Source: an uncultured Sulfitobacter sp.
GTDB taxonomy: Bacteria > Pseudomonadota > Alphaproteobacteria > Rhodobacterales > Rhodobacteraceae
Assembly (NCBI GenBank): GCA_947501805.1
Contig: CANMXJ010000004.1
Coordinates: forward strand, 310,001 to 374,000
DNA length: 64,000 nt
Direction of reading: 5' to 3'
Position numbers and translations under genes: made by a program. Of this stretch, positions 8,370 to 15,689 are shown in pieces. The notes under the pieces were generated by a model. It worked only from the letters and a program-made list of their open reading frames with translations. It had not been told where the DNA came from and did no database searches. Within the stretch, counting starts at the first letter, position 1; each line of letters opens with the position of its first letter.

Positions 8370-8680
8370 TGCCCAAACCTTTTACACCCAAAGTCATCAC
8401 CGCAAACGCACTTCTTGAGGGCGATGTTATCTATCAGACCCTCACAGGATGGTCGCGCAGCTTGCAAGATGCCGAAGTCCTGACGGACGAAGCCCATGCA
8501 GATCTGCGCATGATCGAGGCAGAAGCCCAAGCGGATGCGGTTGTCGGTGTTTATCTGGCGGATGTCATCATGGATGGCGATGTTCCGACACCCACGCATT
8601 TTCGCGAGGATTTTCGCGCCACAGGCCCCTCCAACTACGCACATGGCAAACAAGAACTGCGCAAACAGGAGCACATCTGA
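8369..8680 (+). CDS. DUF2849 protein of sulfite reductase operon
   Basis: A 103-residue soluble protein that I recognise as DUF2849, a small family found almost always beside cysI in alphaproteobacteria. No catalytic motif is visible. It starts in a TAATG overlap with cysG and ends in a TGATG overlap with cysI, so it is translated in strict coupling with both. A role in siroheme delivery or reductase assembly is suggested only by position. Confidence 0.85.
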   Translation: MPKPFTPKVITANALLEGDVIYQTLTGWSRSLQDAEVLTDEAHADLRMIEAEAQADAVVGVYLADVIMDGDVPTPTHFREDFRATGPSNYAHGKQELRKQEHI

Positions 8681-10347
8681 TGTATCACTACACCGATTTC
8701 GACGATGCCTTTCTCAAATCCCGTAACGCCCAGTTCCGCGCTCAGGTAGAGCGCCGGATTGACGGTTCATTGACCGAGGACGAGTTCAAGCCCCTGCGCC
8801 TGATGAACGGCCTGTACCTGCAATTGCACGCCTACATGCTGCGCGTCGCCATTCCTTACGGCACGCTGAATTCCAGCCAGATGGAAAAGCTCGCCTATAT
8901 CGCGGACAAATGGGACAAGGGCTACGGCCATTTCACCACCCGCCAGAACATCCAGTACAACTGGCCCGAATTGCGCGATGTGCCGGACATGCTGGATGCG
9001 CTGGCCGAAGTGAACATGCACGCCATCCAGACATCGGGCAACACGATCCGCAACGTCACAGCCGACCATTTCGCAGGCGCTGCGGCGGATGAGGTCGCCG
9101 ATCCGCGCCCTGTGGCGGAACTGATCCGCCAATGGTCCACAGACCATCCGGAGTTCCAGTTCCTGCCGCGCAAGTTCAAGGTTGCCGTCAGCGGGGCCTC
9201 AGCTGACCGCGCGGTGATCAAAGCCCATGACATCGGGCTGCAAATCGTGCGCCAAGGCGACGACATCGGCTATAGAGTGATCATCGGCGGTGGCCTTGGC
9301 CGCACCCCGATGATCGGCAAGGTACTCTATGACTTTGTCAGCGGCGAAGACCTGCTGCCCACCTTGGAAGCCATCGTCAGCGTCTATAACCTGCTGGGAC
9401 GGCGCGACAACAAGTACAAAGCACGCATCAAGATCACCGTGCATGAGAACGGAATCGAAGACATCCGCGCCCGTGTTGATGCGCGTTACAATCTCATCCG
9501 TGATCAGTTCACCGGCGTTGATCAACAAATGCTTGCAAGGATCGAGGCAGATTTTGTCCGGCCCACATTCCTCAAAGGCGATGAGGCCCCCTATCACAGC
9601 GCCTACCAGCACGATCCGTTGTTCCGCTCTTGGGCTGACACCAACCTGTCCGACCACCGCAATCCGGATTACGCGATTGTATCTATCTCACTGAAAGCCC
9701 ATGGCAAAACGCCGGGTGATGCAACCTCGCGCCAGATGCGCCTGATGGCACAGCTTGCCAAACGCTATGGCCATGACGAATTACGCATCAGCCACGAACA
9801 GAACGTGATCCTACCGCATGTGCACAAAGGCGATCTGCCCTCGGTTTATTATGCGCTAAAGGCCGAAGGGCTGGGCACCGCCAACATCGGCCTGATTTCG
9901 GACATCATCGCCTGCCCCGGCATGGACTATTGCGCCTTGGCCACCGCGCGTTCGATCCCGATTGCACAGGAAATTGCCACCCGTTTTGATGAACTGAAGC
10001 TGGAACACGACGTCGGCCCGCTCAAGATCAAAATCTCAGGCTGCATCAATGCCTGCGGGCATCACCATGTCGGGCATATCGGTATTCTTGGCCTCGACCG
10101 TGCAGGTGTGGAGAATTACCAGATCACGCTGGGCGGTGACGGGACTGAGGATGCGGCCATCGGTGAACGTGCAGGCCCCGGATTTTCGGCAACCGAGATT
10201 ATTCCGGCGGTGGAACGCCTTGTTCTGGCCTATCTTGACCTGCGTACAGAGCCGTCAGAGACTTTTCTGCAAACCTACCGACGCCTTGGCCTCGCGCCAT
10301 TCAAGGCAGCACTTTACCCTGAAACGCAGGCCGCAAATGCCGCTTGA
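8680..10347 (+). CDS. cysI: Siroheme nitrite/sulfite reductase
   Basis: A 555-residue single-chain reductase for sulfite to sulfide, using siroheme coupled to a 4Fe-4S cluster. The cluster ligands are seen as CPGMDYC and, 39 residues on, GCINACGHHH. The ferredoxin half-domain repeats lie at about 50-130 and 320-400. The frame is open upstream to 8449, but ATG 8680 in the TGATG overlap with DUF2849 is the natural start. Nitrite as substrate cannot be excluded by sequence; cysH next door argues for sulfite. Confidence 0.93.
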   Translation: MYHYTDFDDAFLKSRNAQFRAQVERRIDGSLTEDEFKPLRLMNGLYLQLHAYMLRVAIPYGTLNSSQMEKLAYIADKWDKGYGHFTTRQNIQYNWPELRDVPDMLDALAEVNMHAIQTSGNTIRNVTADHFAGAAADEVADPRPVAELIRQWSTDHPEFQFLPRKFKVAVSGASADRAVIKAHDIGLQIVRQGDDIGYRVIIGGGLGRTPMIGKVLYDFVSGEDLLPTLEAIVSVYNLLGRRDNKYKARIKITVHENGIEDIRARVDARYNLIRDQFTGVDQQMLARIEADFVRPTFLKGDEAPYHSAYQHDPLFRSWADTNLSDHRNPDYAIVSISLKAHGKTPGDATSRQMRLMAQLAKRYGHDELRISHEQNVILPHVHKGDLPSVYYALKAEGLGTANIGLISDIIACPGMDYCALATARSIPIAQEIATRFDELKLEHDVGPLKIKISGCINACGHHHVGHIGILGLDRAGVENYQITLGGDGTEDAAIGERAGPGFSATEIIPAVERLVLAYLDLRTEPSETFLQTYRRLGLAPFKAALYPETQAANAA

Positions 10348-11089
10348 TGGGCCCGGCACAAAGCCCGCGCCGGATGCGCGGGTTGCACGCCTGAACGTCC
10401 AGATGCGCCACCATGCGGCACATGACGTCATGCGCGCCGCGGTGGAAGCAGTACCAAAACTGGCTTTGGTGTCCAGTTTTGGTGCGGAATCCGTGGCGCT
10501 GCTGCATCTAGCGTCACGGGTGCGCAAGGATTTACCGATCCTCTTTATTGACACTGAAATGCTATTTTCCGAAACGCTGGCCTATCAGCGCGATGTGGCC
10601 GTCAAATTGGGACTGACCAAAATCAAGGTAATCCGCGCCACGGATATCTACAAACACGACCCAAACGGCACCCTGCACCAATCGGACCCCGATGCCTGTT
10701 GCGCACTGCGCAAATCCGCCCCTCTGGCGGCAGCCTTGAGCGGATTTGACGGCTGGATCACCGGTCGCAAACGCTTCCAATCCGGCACCCGTGCGCAGTT
10801 GCCGCATTTTGAGACAGAAGACCATCAAGACAACATGTCGACGCGTATCAAAGTAAATCCGTTGGCTTTCTGGGCGGCAAGTGACGTTCAGGATTACATC
10901 GAAGAGAACAATCTGCCGCGTCACCCACTTGTCGCGCGCGGCTATCCTTCCATTGGCTGCGCCCCCTGCACCTCTCCTGTTGCGAAAGGTGAAGATCCCC
11001 GCGCAGGACGTTGGCGTGAAACAACAAAAGACGAATGCGGTATCCACTTTGCAAACGGCAATGCCATCCGCACAGGAGCAAAAACATGA
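10337..11089 (+). CDS. cysH: APS reductase (assimilatory, 4Fe-4S type)
   Basis: A 250-residue enzyme that reduces activated sulfate to sulfite. The PP-loop SSFGAESVALLHL binds the nucleotide. The pairs DACCALRK and GCAPCTSP supply the cysteines of a 4Fe-4S cluster, which marks the adenylyl-sulfate (APS) type rather than the cluster-free PAPS type. The start overlaps the end of cysI by 11 bp, and the stop overlaps the next ATG by 4 bp (ATGA). No sulfate adenylyltransferase gene lies in the window. Confidence 0.93.
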   Translation: MPLDGPGTKPAPDARVARLNVQMRHHAAHDVMRAAVEAVPKLALVSSFGAESVALLHLASRVRKDLPILFIDTEMLFSETLAYQRDVAVKLGLTKIKVIRATDIYKHDPNGTLHQSDPDACCALRKSAPLAAALSGFDGWITGRKRFQSGTRAQLPHFETEDHQDNMSTRIKVNPLAFWAASDVQDYIEENNLPRHPLVARGYPSIGCAPCTSPVAKGEDPRAGRWRETTKDECGIHFANGNAIRTGAKT

Positions 11090-11499
11090 CACAACTTATC
11101 AATGATTCAGGCTTTGTGGCTGACAATTGGACCCACGGGTTTTGTAATCAGGGGGCAGCGAACGATTGCCGCGCTCTTGATTTGCCATCCGATGCACAGC
11201 CCGAAGACGTGGACTTGACAGACGGCCTTGAGATGATCCGCATCGATTTTCCTTCTTCAGCGGATGGTCGCGGGTTCACCATTGCCCGTGCCCTGCGTCT
11301 GCGCGGGTATACCGGACGGTTGCGCGCGCACGGTCATGTCATTGCGGATCAATACGCCATGGCGCGCCGTGCGGGCTTTGACGAAGTTGAGGTCACGGAT
11401 GAAATTGCCGCCCGCCAACCGGCAGCGCAATGGCAGTTCCGCGCAAATTGGCAAGAGCACAACTATCAATCACGATTGCGCTGCGTGCCTGCGGCGTAA
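11086..11499 (+). CDS. DUF934 protein of sulfite reductase operon
   Basis: A 137-residue protein of the DUF934 family, typically the last gene of alphaproteobacterial and pseudomonad cysI/cysH operons. Characteristic features are DGLEMIRIDFPSSADGRGFTIARALR and the C-terminal WQEHNYQSRLR. Its biochemical role is not known to me; operon position points to sulfite reduction. The ATGA overlap with cysH couples translation, and CAGGAG precedes the start. Confidence 0.88.
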   Translation: MTQLINDSGFVADNWTHGFCNQGAANDCRALDLPSDAQPEDVDLTDGLEMIRIDFPSSADGRGFTIARALRLRGYTGRLRAHGHVIADQYAMARRAGFDEVEVTDEIAARQPAAQWQFRANWQEHNYQSRLRCVPAA

Positions 11500-11571
11500 G
11501 CGCCGATTGCACTCATCCTTTCCCTATTCTAACTATGAGGCCGCGAGGGGCACCCTTCGTGGAAATTTGAC

Positions 11572-12420
11572 ATGACTGAGCAATCACCCGTGAATACAGC
11601 CGCCGCCAAACCCGTCCCCACCCTGCCTGATGCGCAGACCGTGACTTCTGTTAAGCACTGGACGGACCGGTTATTTTCTTTCCGCGTTACCCGCCCCGTG
11701 TCCTTACGCTTCCGCTCGGGGGAATTTGTGATGATTGGCCTGATGGGCGATCCGCATCCTGAGACCGGCAAGCAAAAGCCGCTGCTGCGCGCCTATTCCA
11801 TCGCCTCGCCCTCTTGGGACGAGGAACTGGAGTTCTATTCGATCAAGGTACAGGACGGGCCGCTCACCTCCAAGCTGCAACATATCCAGCCCGGTGACGA
11901 GATCATCCTGCGCCCGAAACCCGTTGGCACCTTGGTGCATGACGCCTTGCTGCCCGGCAAACGTATCTGGTTTTTTGCCACCGGCACAGGCTTTGCGCCC
12001 TTTGCATCCTTGCTGCGCGAGCCCGAGACATACGAGAAATTCGACGAAGTTATCGTGACCCACACCTGTCGTGATGTTGCAGAACTGGAGTATGGTCGGC
12101 AATTGATCGAAGAGCTTAAGGCTGACGAGATGATGCAAGAGCTGATCGGTGTCGAGAATTTGGAAAAGATCCGCTACTACCCGACAACAACGCGTGAACA
12201 AAGCCCAAAGATGGGCCGGATCACCACCCTGCTTGAAGACGGGACAGTGTTTCGTGATCTGGGCATTGACGGGATAAATGTTGAAACCGACCGCGCCATG
12301 GTCTGCGGCAGTCTGGAGTTCAACAAGGACATTCTGGCAATCCTCGAAGGGTTCGGCCTTGAGGAAGGGGCGAACTCGGACCCGAAGCATTTTGTGATCG
12401 AAAAGGCGTTTGTCGGCTAA
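11572..12420 (+). CDS. fpr: Ferredoxin-NADP(+) reductase
   Basis: A 282-residue flavoprotein that passes electrons between NADPH and ferredoxin or flavodoxin. The FAD-binding RAYSIAS (about 66-72), the nucleotide-binding FATGTGFAPFASLLR (about 137-151) and the C-terminal VIEKAFVG typical of bacterial Fpr are present. It lies 72 bp after the sulfite reductase operon, so supplying reduced ferredoxin to CysI is a fair inference. It may also serve oxidative stress or the P450. It ends before a strong terminator. Confidence 0.94.
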   Translation: MTEQSPVNTAAAKPVPTLPDAQTVTSVKHWTDRLFSFRVTRPVSLRFRSGEFVMIGLMGDPHPETGKQKPLLRAYSIASPSWDEELEFYSIKVQDGPLTSKLQHIQPGDEIILRPKPVGTLVHDALLPGKRIWFFATGTGFAPFASLLREPETYEKFDEVIVTHTCRDVAELEYGRQLIEELKADEMMQELIGVENLEKIRYYPTTTREQSPKMGRITTLLEDGTVFRDLGIDGINVETDRAMVCGSLEFNKDILAILEGFGLEEGANSDPKHFVIEKAFVG

Positions 12421-12454
12421 AGCCTCGAACTGGATGACGTCCAATTAAAAAGAT

Positions 12455-12491
12455 AAAGGCCGCGCCCGATTTCCCGGACGCGGCCTTTTTT
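12455..12491. terminator. Bidirectional terminator
   Basis: AAAGGCCGCG pairs with CGCGGCCTTT, with T-runs on both strands. It serves fpr on the plus strand and the convergent Ala-rich repeat gene on the minus strand. Confidence 0.85.
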
Positions 12492-12510
12492 GTTCCTATC
12501 GCTGATAGGC

Positions 12511-13509
12511 TTACATGCCCAACGCTTCACGGACCTTGTCCAACGCCGCTTTCAGCAGCTCAGGATTGTCCTGCGCTGCTTTCAAACCTTTGTTCAAAAG
12601 CGTTTTTTGCACAGCACCAAGCTCGGACTCGTCAACCATTGTGGTGACTTTTTCCAAATCAAAACCGTCAACAGTCAGCAGCTGCTCCATCATTGATGGT
12701 GTGGCTTCTTCGGCCGTGGTTGCCGCTGCTTCGGTACCCTCTGCAGCCGCCTCAGCGGCCTCGTCGACTGCTGCTTCTGAAGAGTCGGATGTTGTTTGCG
12801 TAGCGGCCTCCGCTGCCTCTGTCGCAGCTTCGGTTGTGGCTTCTGCAGCCTCGGTGGCAGTCTCTGTCGCGTCACTGGCGGCATCGGTGACAGCTTCGGC
12901 CGCGTCGCTGGCGGTTTCTGTTGTCGCTTCAGCGGCATCTGACGCAGCTTCTGTCACTGCTTCGCCCGCATCGGTCGCAGTCTCGGTCGCGGTTTCAACA
13001 GCATCGCTTGCGGCGTCAGTTGTGGCTGTGGCTGCATCAGAGGCGGCTTCACTTACGGCATCCGCTGTTTCATTAACCGTTTCTGTTGTTGCACTGACCG
13101 CTTCACTTGCAGCCTGCGCGGCGTCGTCAGTTGTTTCGGTCACTGCTTCTACCGCGTCATTTGCTGTTTCAGTCACTGCATCAACGGCGGTTGTAGCCGC
13201 ATCCGTTGCCGCTTCAACCGCAGTTGTGGTGGCATCGCTCACTGCTTCGCCTGCATCTGTTGCGGCTTCGGTGACCGCCTCGGCCGTGTCACTTGCGGCT
13301 TCGGTTGTGGCGTCAACTGCCGCTGCCGCCGTGTCTGTTGCTGTTTCAACCGCCTCGCCTGCGGCGTCGCTTGCTGCTTCCAGTGCTGCCGGTGCGTTCA
13401 CGGCTTCAGCCGCTTCGCTCACAACCTCAGTTGGCGTTTTGCCGGAATACAGCAGATAGGCGATACCTGCGATGACCGCCGCAACGATGATCCAAACCAG
13501 ATTCTTCAT
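12511..13509 (-). CDS. Membrane-anchored Ala-rich 11-residue-repeat protein
   Basis: A 332-residue protein of unknown function. A single N-terminal membrane helix (about 4-21, NLVWIIVAAVIAGIAYLLY) is followed by about 235 residues built almost only from Ala, Thr, Glu, Asp, Val and Ser, with no Lys, Arg or aromatic residue. Near the C-terminal part of this region an 11-residue period is clear (SDAAEAVTEAA-like units four in a row), as in LEA group 3 helices. A compact domain of about 60 residues follows (SMMEQLLTVDGF ... LDKVREALGM). AAGGAGAG precedes the ATG. It probably forms a long acidic helix projecting from the inner membrane; that is inference. The opposite strand is also open, an artefact of the repeats. 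Confidence 0.85.
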   Translation of the reverse strand: MKNLVWIIVAAVIAGIAYLLYSGKTPTEVVSEAAEAVNAPAALEAASDAAGEAVETATDTAAAAVDATTEAASDTAEAVTEAATDAGEAVSDATTTAVEAATDAATTAVDAVTETANDAVEAVTETTDDAAQAASEAVSATTETVNETADAVSEAASDAATATTDAASDAVETATETATDAGEAVTEAASDAAEATTETASDAAEAVTDAASDATETATEAAEATTEAATEAAEAATQTTSDSSEAAVDEAAEAAAEGTEAAATTAEEATPSMMEQLLTVDGFDLEKVTTMVDESELGAVQKTLLNKGLKAAQDNPELLKAALDKVREALGM

Positions 13510-13701
13510 GTTCTCTCCTTATTTTCACCAGTTGCCGCGTTCAATTCCGGGCAATCGTGTTCATTAAGGGTCAAATGGGCGGGTCGGCCAAAAGGTGCAA
13601 GGGGGAATAATTGACCACAGGCCCCTTTAGGCGAAATTTAGCGTCTTGAAGATAAGCCGCGCAAAAGCTACTTTGCATCTTCAATATACGTGAACAATCA
13701 A

Positions 13702-13716
13702 AGGACGACCAACATC
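13702..13716 (+). promoter_or_regulatory. Ribosome site and ATC start codon of infC
   Basis: AAGGA (13701-13705 area) sits 8-9 bases before an ATC triplet at 13714 that begins the conserved [11 protein letters not shown]. The only in-frame standard start, GTG at 13690, has no ribosome site. Confidence 0.7.
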
Positions 13717-14259
13717 GCTCGCAGACCCCATAATGCGCCGCCCCAACGTGACACAGGCCCGCGCGTCAACGAAAACATCCGCTCAAATGAAATCCGCCTC
13801 ATCGAGGCCGACGGTGGCAACGGCGGTGTCGTAACCCCCGCGCGTGCCTTGCAACTGGCCGAAGAGGCCGGTCTTGATCTGGTTGAGATTTCGCCAAACG
13901 CAAATCCGCCGGTCTGCAAGATCATGGATTTCGGCAAGTTCAAATACGAGACCCAGAAACGCGAGGCCGAGGCCCGCAAGAAGCAAAAGATCATCGAGAT
14001 TAAAGAGGTCAAGTTCCGTCCGAATACGGATAAGAACGACTACGAAGTCAAGATGCGCAATGTCTTCAAGTTTCTGGAGAACGGCGACAAGGTCAAGATC
14101 ACCCTGCGTTTTCGTGGCCGCGAGATGGCACACCAGAATCTGGGCCGCGAACTGCTGGAACGTGTGGCAGAAGACACCAAAGAGGCGGGCCGTGTGGAGA
14201 ACTTTCCCAAGATGGAAGGCCGCCAGATGGTCATGCTGATCGGTCCACTTCCGAAATAA
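13714..14259 (+). CDS. infC: Translation initiation factor IF-3
   Basis: A 181-residue IF-3 that binds the 30S subunit and checks start-codon pairing. The N-domain (about 12-80, [16 protein letters not shown]) and C-domain (about 95-180, [19 protein letters not shown]) are complete. I place the start at ATC 13714, where the conserved ARRPHNAPP begins behind AAGGA, rather than GTG 13690, which lacks a ribosome site. A rare start codon on infC fits the known self-control of IF-3, which rejects non-AUG starts. No rpmI or rplT follows, and a terminator lies just after it. Confidence 0.92.
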   Translation: MARRPHNAPPQRDTGPRVNENIRSNEIRLIEADGGNGGVVTPARALQLAEEAGLDLVEISPNANPPVCKIMDFGKFKYETQKREAEARKKQKIIEIKEVKFRPNTDKNDYEVKMRNVFKFLENGDKVKITLRFRGREMAHQNLGRELLERVAEDTKEAGRVENFPKMEGRQMVMLIGPLPK

Positions 14260-14292
14260 CCCGCACCGGCGCAGATGATGCGGACAGCCAAG

Positions 14293-14326
14293 AAGCCCTC
14301 GCAATTCGCGGGGGCTTTTGTTTTTT
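14293..14326 (+). terminator. Rho-independent terminator of infC
   Basis: AGCCCTCGC pairs with GCGGGGGCT around a short AATTC loop, followed by TTTTGTTTTTT. It ends infC 34 bases after its stop codon. Confidence 0.85.
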
Positions 14327-14412
14327 CCCACATGTTTGCGCAGGGTGCCTGTCCGGCAATCTAACATTAAGACTGCTGTATTACCCTTGGGCGCATGCAT
14401 AAGGGGCGAGAC

Positions 14413-14721
14413 ATGCCATATGACCATCGCATCGTTGTTTTCGTCTTGTTTGTCGGGACAGCTGTTGTGTTCGTTGTGTTCTCCATGCCCGCGCTCACGT
14501 CCGGCGGCAATCAAGGCAGTTCCGGTGTCAGCCAGGCGGAATTTGACGCCGTTTTCACGCAGGAACTCGCCTATTGTCGCGCGCAGCCCGACGCCATCAA
14601 TTGCCGCTGCTTTGCCAACAGGTCCGGCATTATTTTGACCTATAAACAACCCAAAGTGCGGGGGGCCGTTTATGCCGAAAAAAGCGCTTTGGCGCGGGGG
14701 CAAGCTGCACAGGGATGTTAA
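14413..14721 (+). CDS. Small membrane-anchored protein, unknown
   Basis: A 102-residue protein that I do not recognise. An N-terminal hydrophobic segment (about 7-25, IVVFVLFVGTAVVFVVF) would anchor it, with the rest outside. Four cysteines in the exported part (YCRAQ, NCRC and the C-terminal GC) suggest disulfides. ATG 14413 is chosen because AAGGGG lies 7 bases upstream; an ATG at 14395 lacks one. It stands alone between the infC terminator and the convergent cox operon. Confidence 0.7.
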   Translation: MPYDHRIVVFVLFVGTAVVFVVFSMPALTSGGNQGSSGVSQAEFDAVFTQELAYCRAQPDAINCRCFANRSGIILTYKQPKVRGAVYAEKSALARGQAAQGC

Positions 14722-14730
14722 CTCGATTGC

Positions 14731-14758
14731 AAAAGCCACGCCCTTTCAGGCGTGGCTA
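14731..14758 (-). terminator. Hairpin ending the cox operon
   Basis: AGCCACGCC pairs with GGCGTGGCT around a 6-base loop. Read on the minus strand it is followed by TTTTG, so it probably terminates coxSLM; on the plus strand there is no T-run. Confidence 0.6.
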
Positions 14759-14785
14759 TCCAATGGTACGTCCCAAACCTGATTT

Positions 14786-15577
14786 TCAGGCAATTGCGGC
14801 AACGGCCCGTTTGGTCATCACCCCCACAAGATGCGCGCGATATTCGGCTGTGCCGTGTAAATCGCTGATCATGTCCGCACTGTCGATCTTGAGATCAGCC
14901 ACTGCCTGCGCAGAAAAATCGCCGCCAAGCGCCGCCTCTGCATCGGACCAGCGAAACACGCCGTTGTTAGATGCGCCAGTGACAGCCACACGAACACCAT
15001 CCGGAAATTTGGCAACAAAGACCGCAACAAGAGGAAATCGCGACGCAGGTTGCAGGATTTTTTCGTAATGCGCGGCCTCCGGAACGGGGAACTTCACTTC
15101 TGTGACGATCTCGCCTTCTTTCAGTGCCGTTTCAAACATGCCCTGAAAATAATCATCTGCGGCGATTTCACGTTTGTTGGTTACCACCGTCGCACCGCTG
15201 GCCAGAACGGCTGCAGGATAGCAGGCTGATGGATCATTATTCGCAACCGATCCGCCAATTGTCCCGCGATTGCGTACAGCCGGATCGCCGATCCGGGCTG
15301 CCAATCCTGCCAAGGCGGGATAGAGGTCCGCAACCTCCCGCGCCACAGTTGCATGAGTCGTCGCTGCGCCAATACAGACACGGCCTGCATCGTCGCTGCA
15401 AACCCCTTTCATTTCATCAATCCCGCTCAGCGAGACGAGGACGGAAGGGGCCGCCAACCGCGCTTTCAGTGTCGGGATCAAAGTCTGTCCGCCGCTCAAC
15501 GGCTGTGCCTCATCTCTGCTCAGCGCCTGCACCGCATCGGCCAGTGTTGTCGGCTGCTCTACATCAAAGTTATACAT
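14786..15577 (-). CDS. coxM: CO dehydrogenase-type FAD subunit
   Basis: Medium subunit of 263 residues of a xanthine-oxidase-family molybdoenzyme; its FAD passes electrons from the Fe-S subunit to an acceptor. FAD-binding motifs are SGGQTLIPTLK (about 28-38) and RNRGTIGGSVANNDPSACYPA (about 102-121). It is the last gene of coxS-coxL-coxM, a different order from the classical form I coxMSL. A 112-bp gap with a GC-rich hairpin separates it from coxL. Confidence 0.88.
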   Translation of the reverse strand: MYNFDVEQPTTLADAVQALSRDEAQPLSGGQTLIPTLKARLAAPSVLVSLSGIDEMKGVCSDDAGRVCIGAATTHATVAREVADLYPALAGLAARIGDPAVRNRGTIGGSVANNDPSACYPAAVLASGATVVTNKREIAADDYFQGMFETALKEGEIVTEVKFPVPEAAHYEKILQPASRFPLVAVFVAKFPDGVRVAVTGASNNGVFRWSDAEAALGGDFSAQAVADLKIDSADMISDLHGTAEYRAHLVGVMTKRAVAAIA

Positions 15578-15642
15578 CGTCTTTCCTTTCCGGTTGCAGG
15601 TTCCGATCTATGCGGGCCCCCTGCTTCCAAATGGTTCAAAAT

Positions 15643-15668
15643 CCCGGGGGTCCGGGGGCTGGCCCCCG
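15643..15668. repeat. GC-rich palindromic intergenic element
   Basis: CGGGGGC-TG-GCCCCCG hairpin with an adjoining CCCGGGGGTCC, between coxL and coxM. I have the impression that similar CGGGGGC..GCCCCCGGACCCCCGG elements recur at gene ends in Rhodobacterales, but no second copy was seen in this window. It could reduce coxM expression or stabilise the mRNA end. Confidence 0.5.
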
Positions 15669-15689
15669 AAACTCCCCAAACTTGCGACA

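Noticed and set aside
12515-13459. A 314-residue open frame on the plus strand opposite the Ala-rich repeat gene
   Set aside because: It is a mirror of the repeats (Ala/Thr/Ser codons read backwards), has no ribosome site, and faces the terminator of the real gene, which has a clear anchor and ribosome site.
13783-14739. A 318-residue open frame opposite infC and its neighbour
   Set aside because: It crosses the infC terminator and has no ribosome site; both plus-strand genes are better supported.
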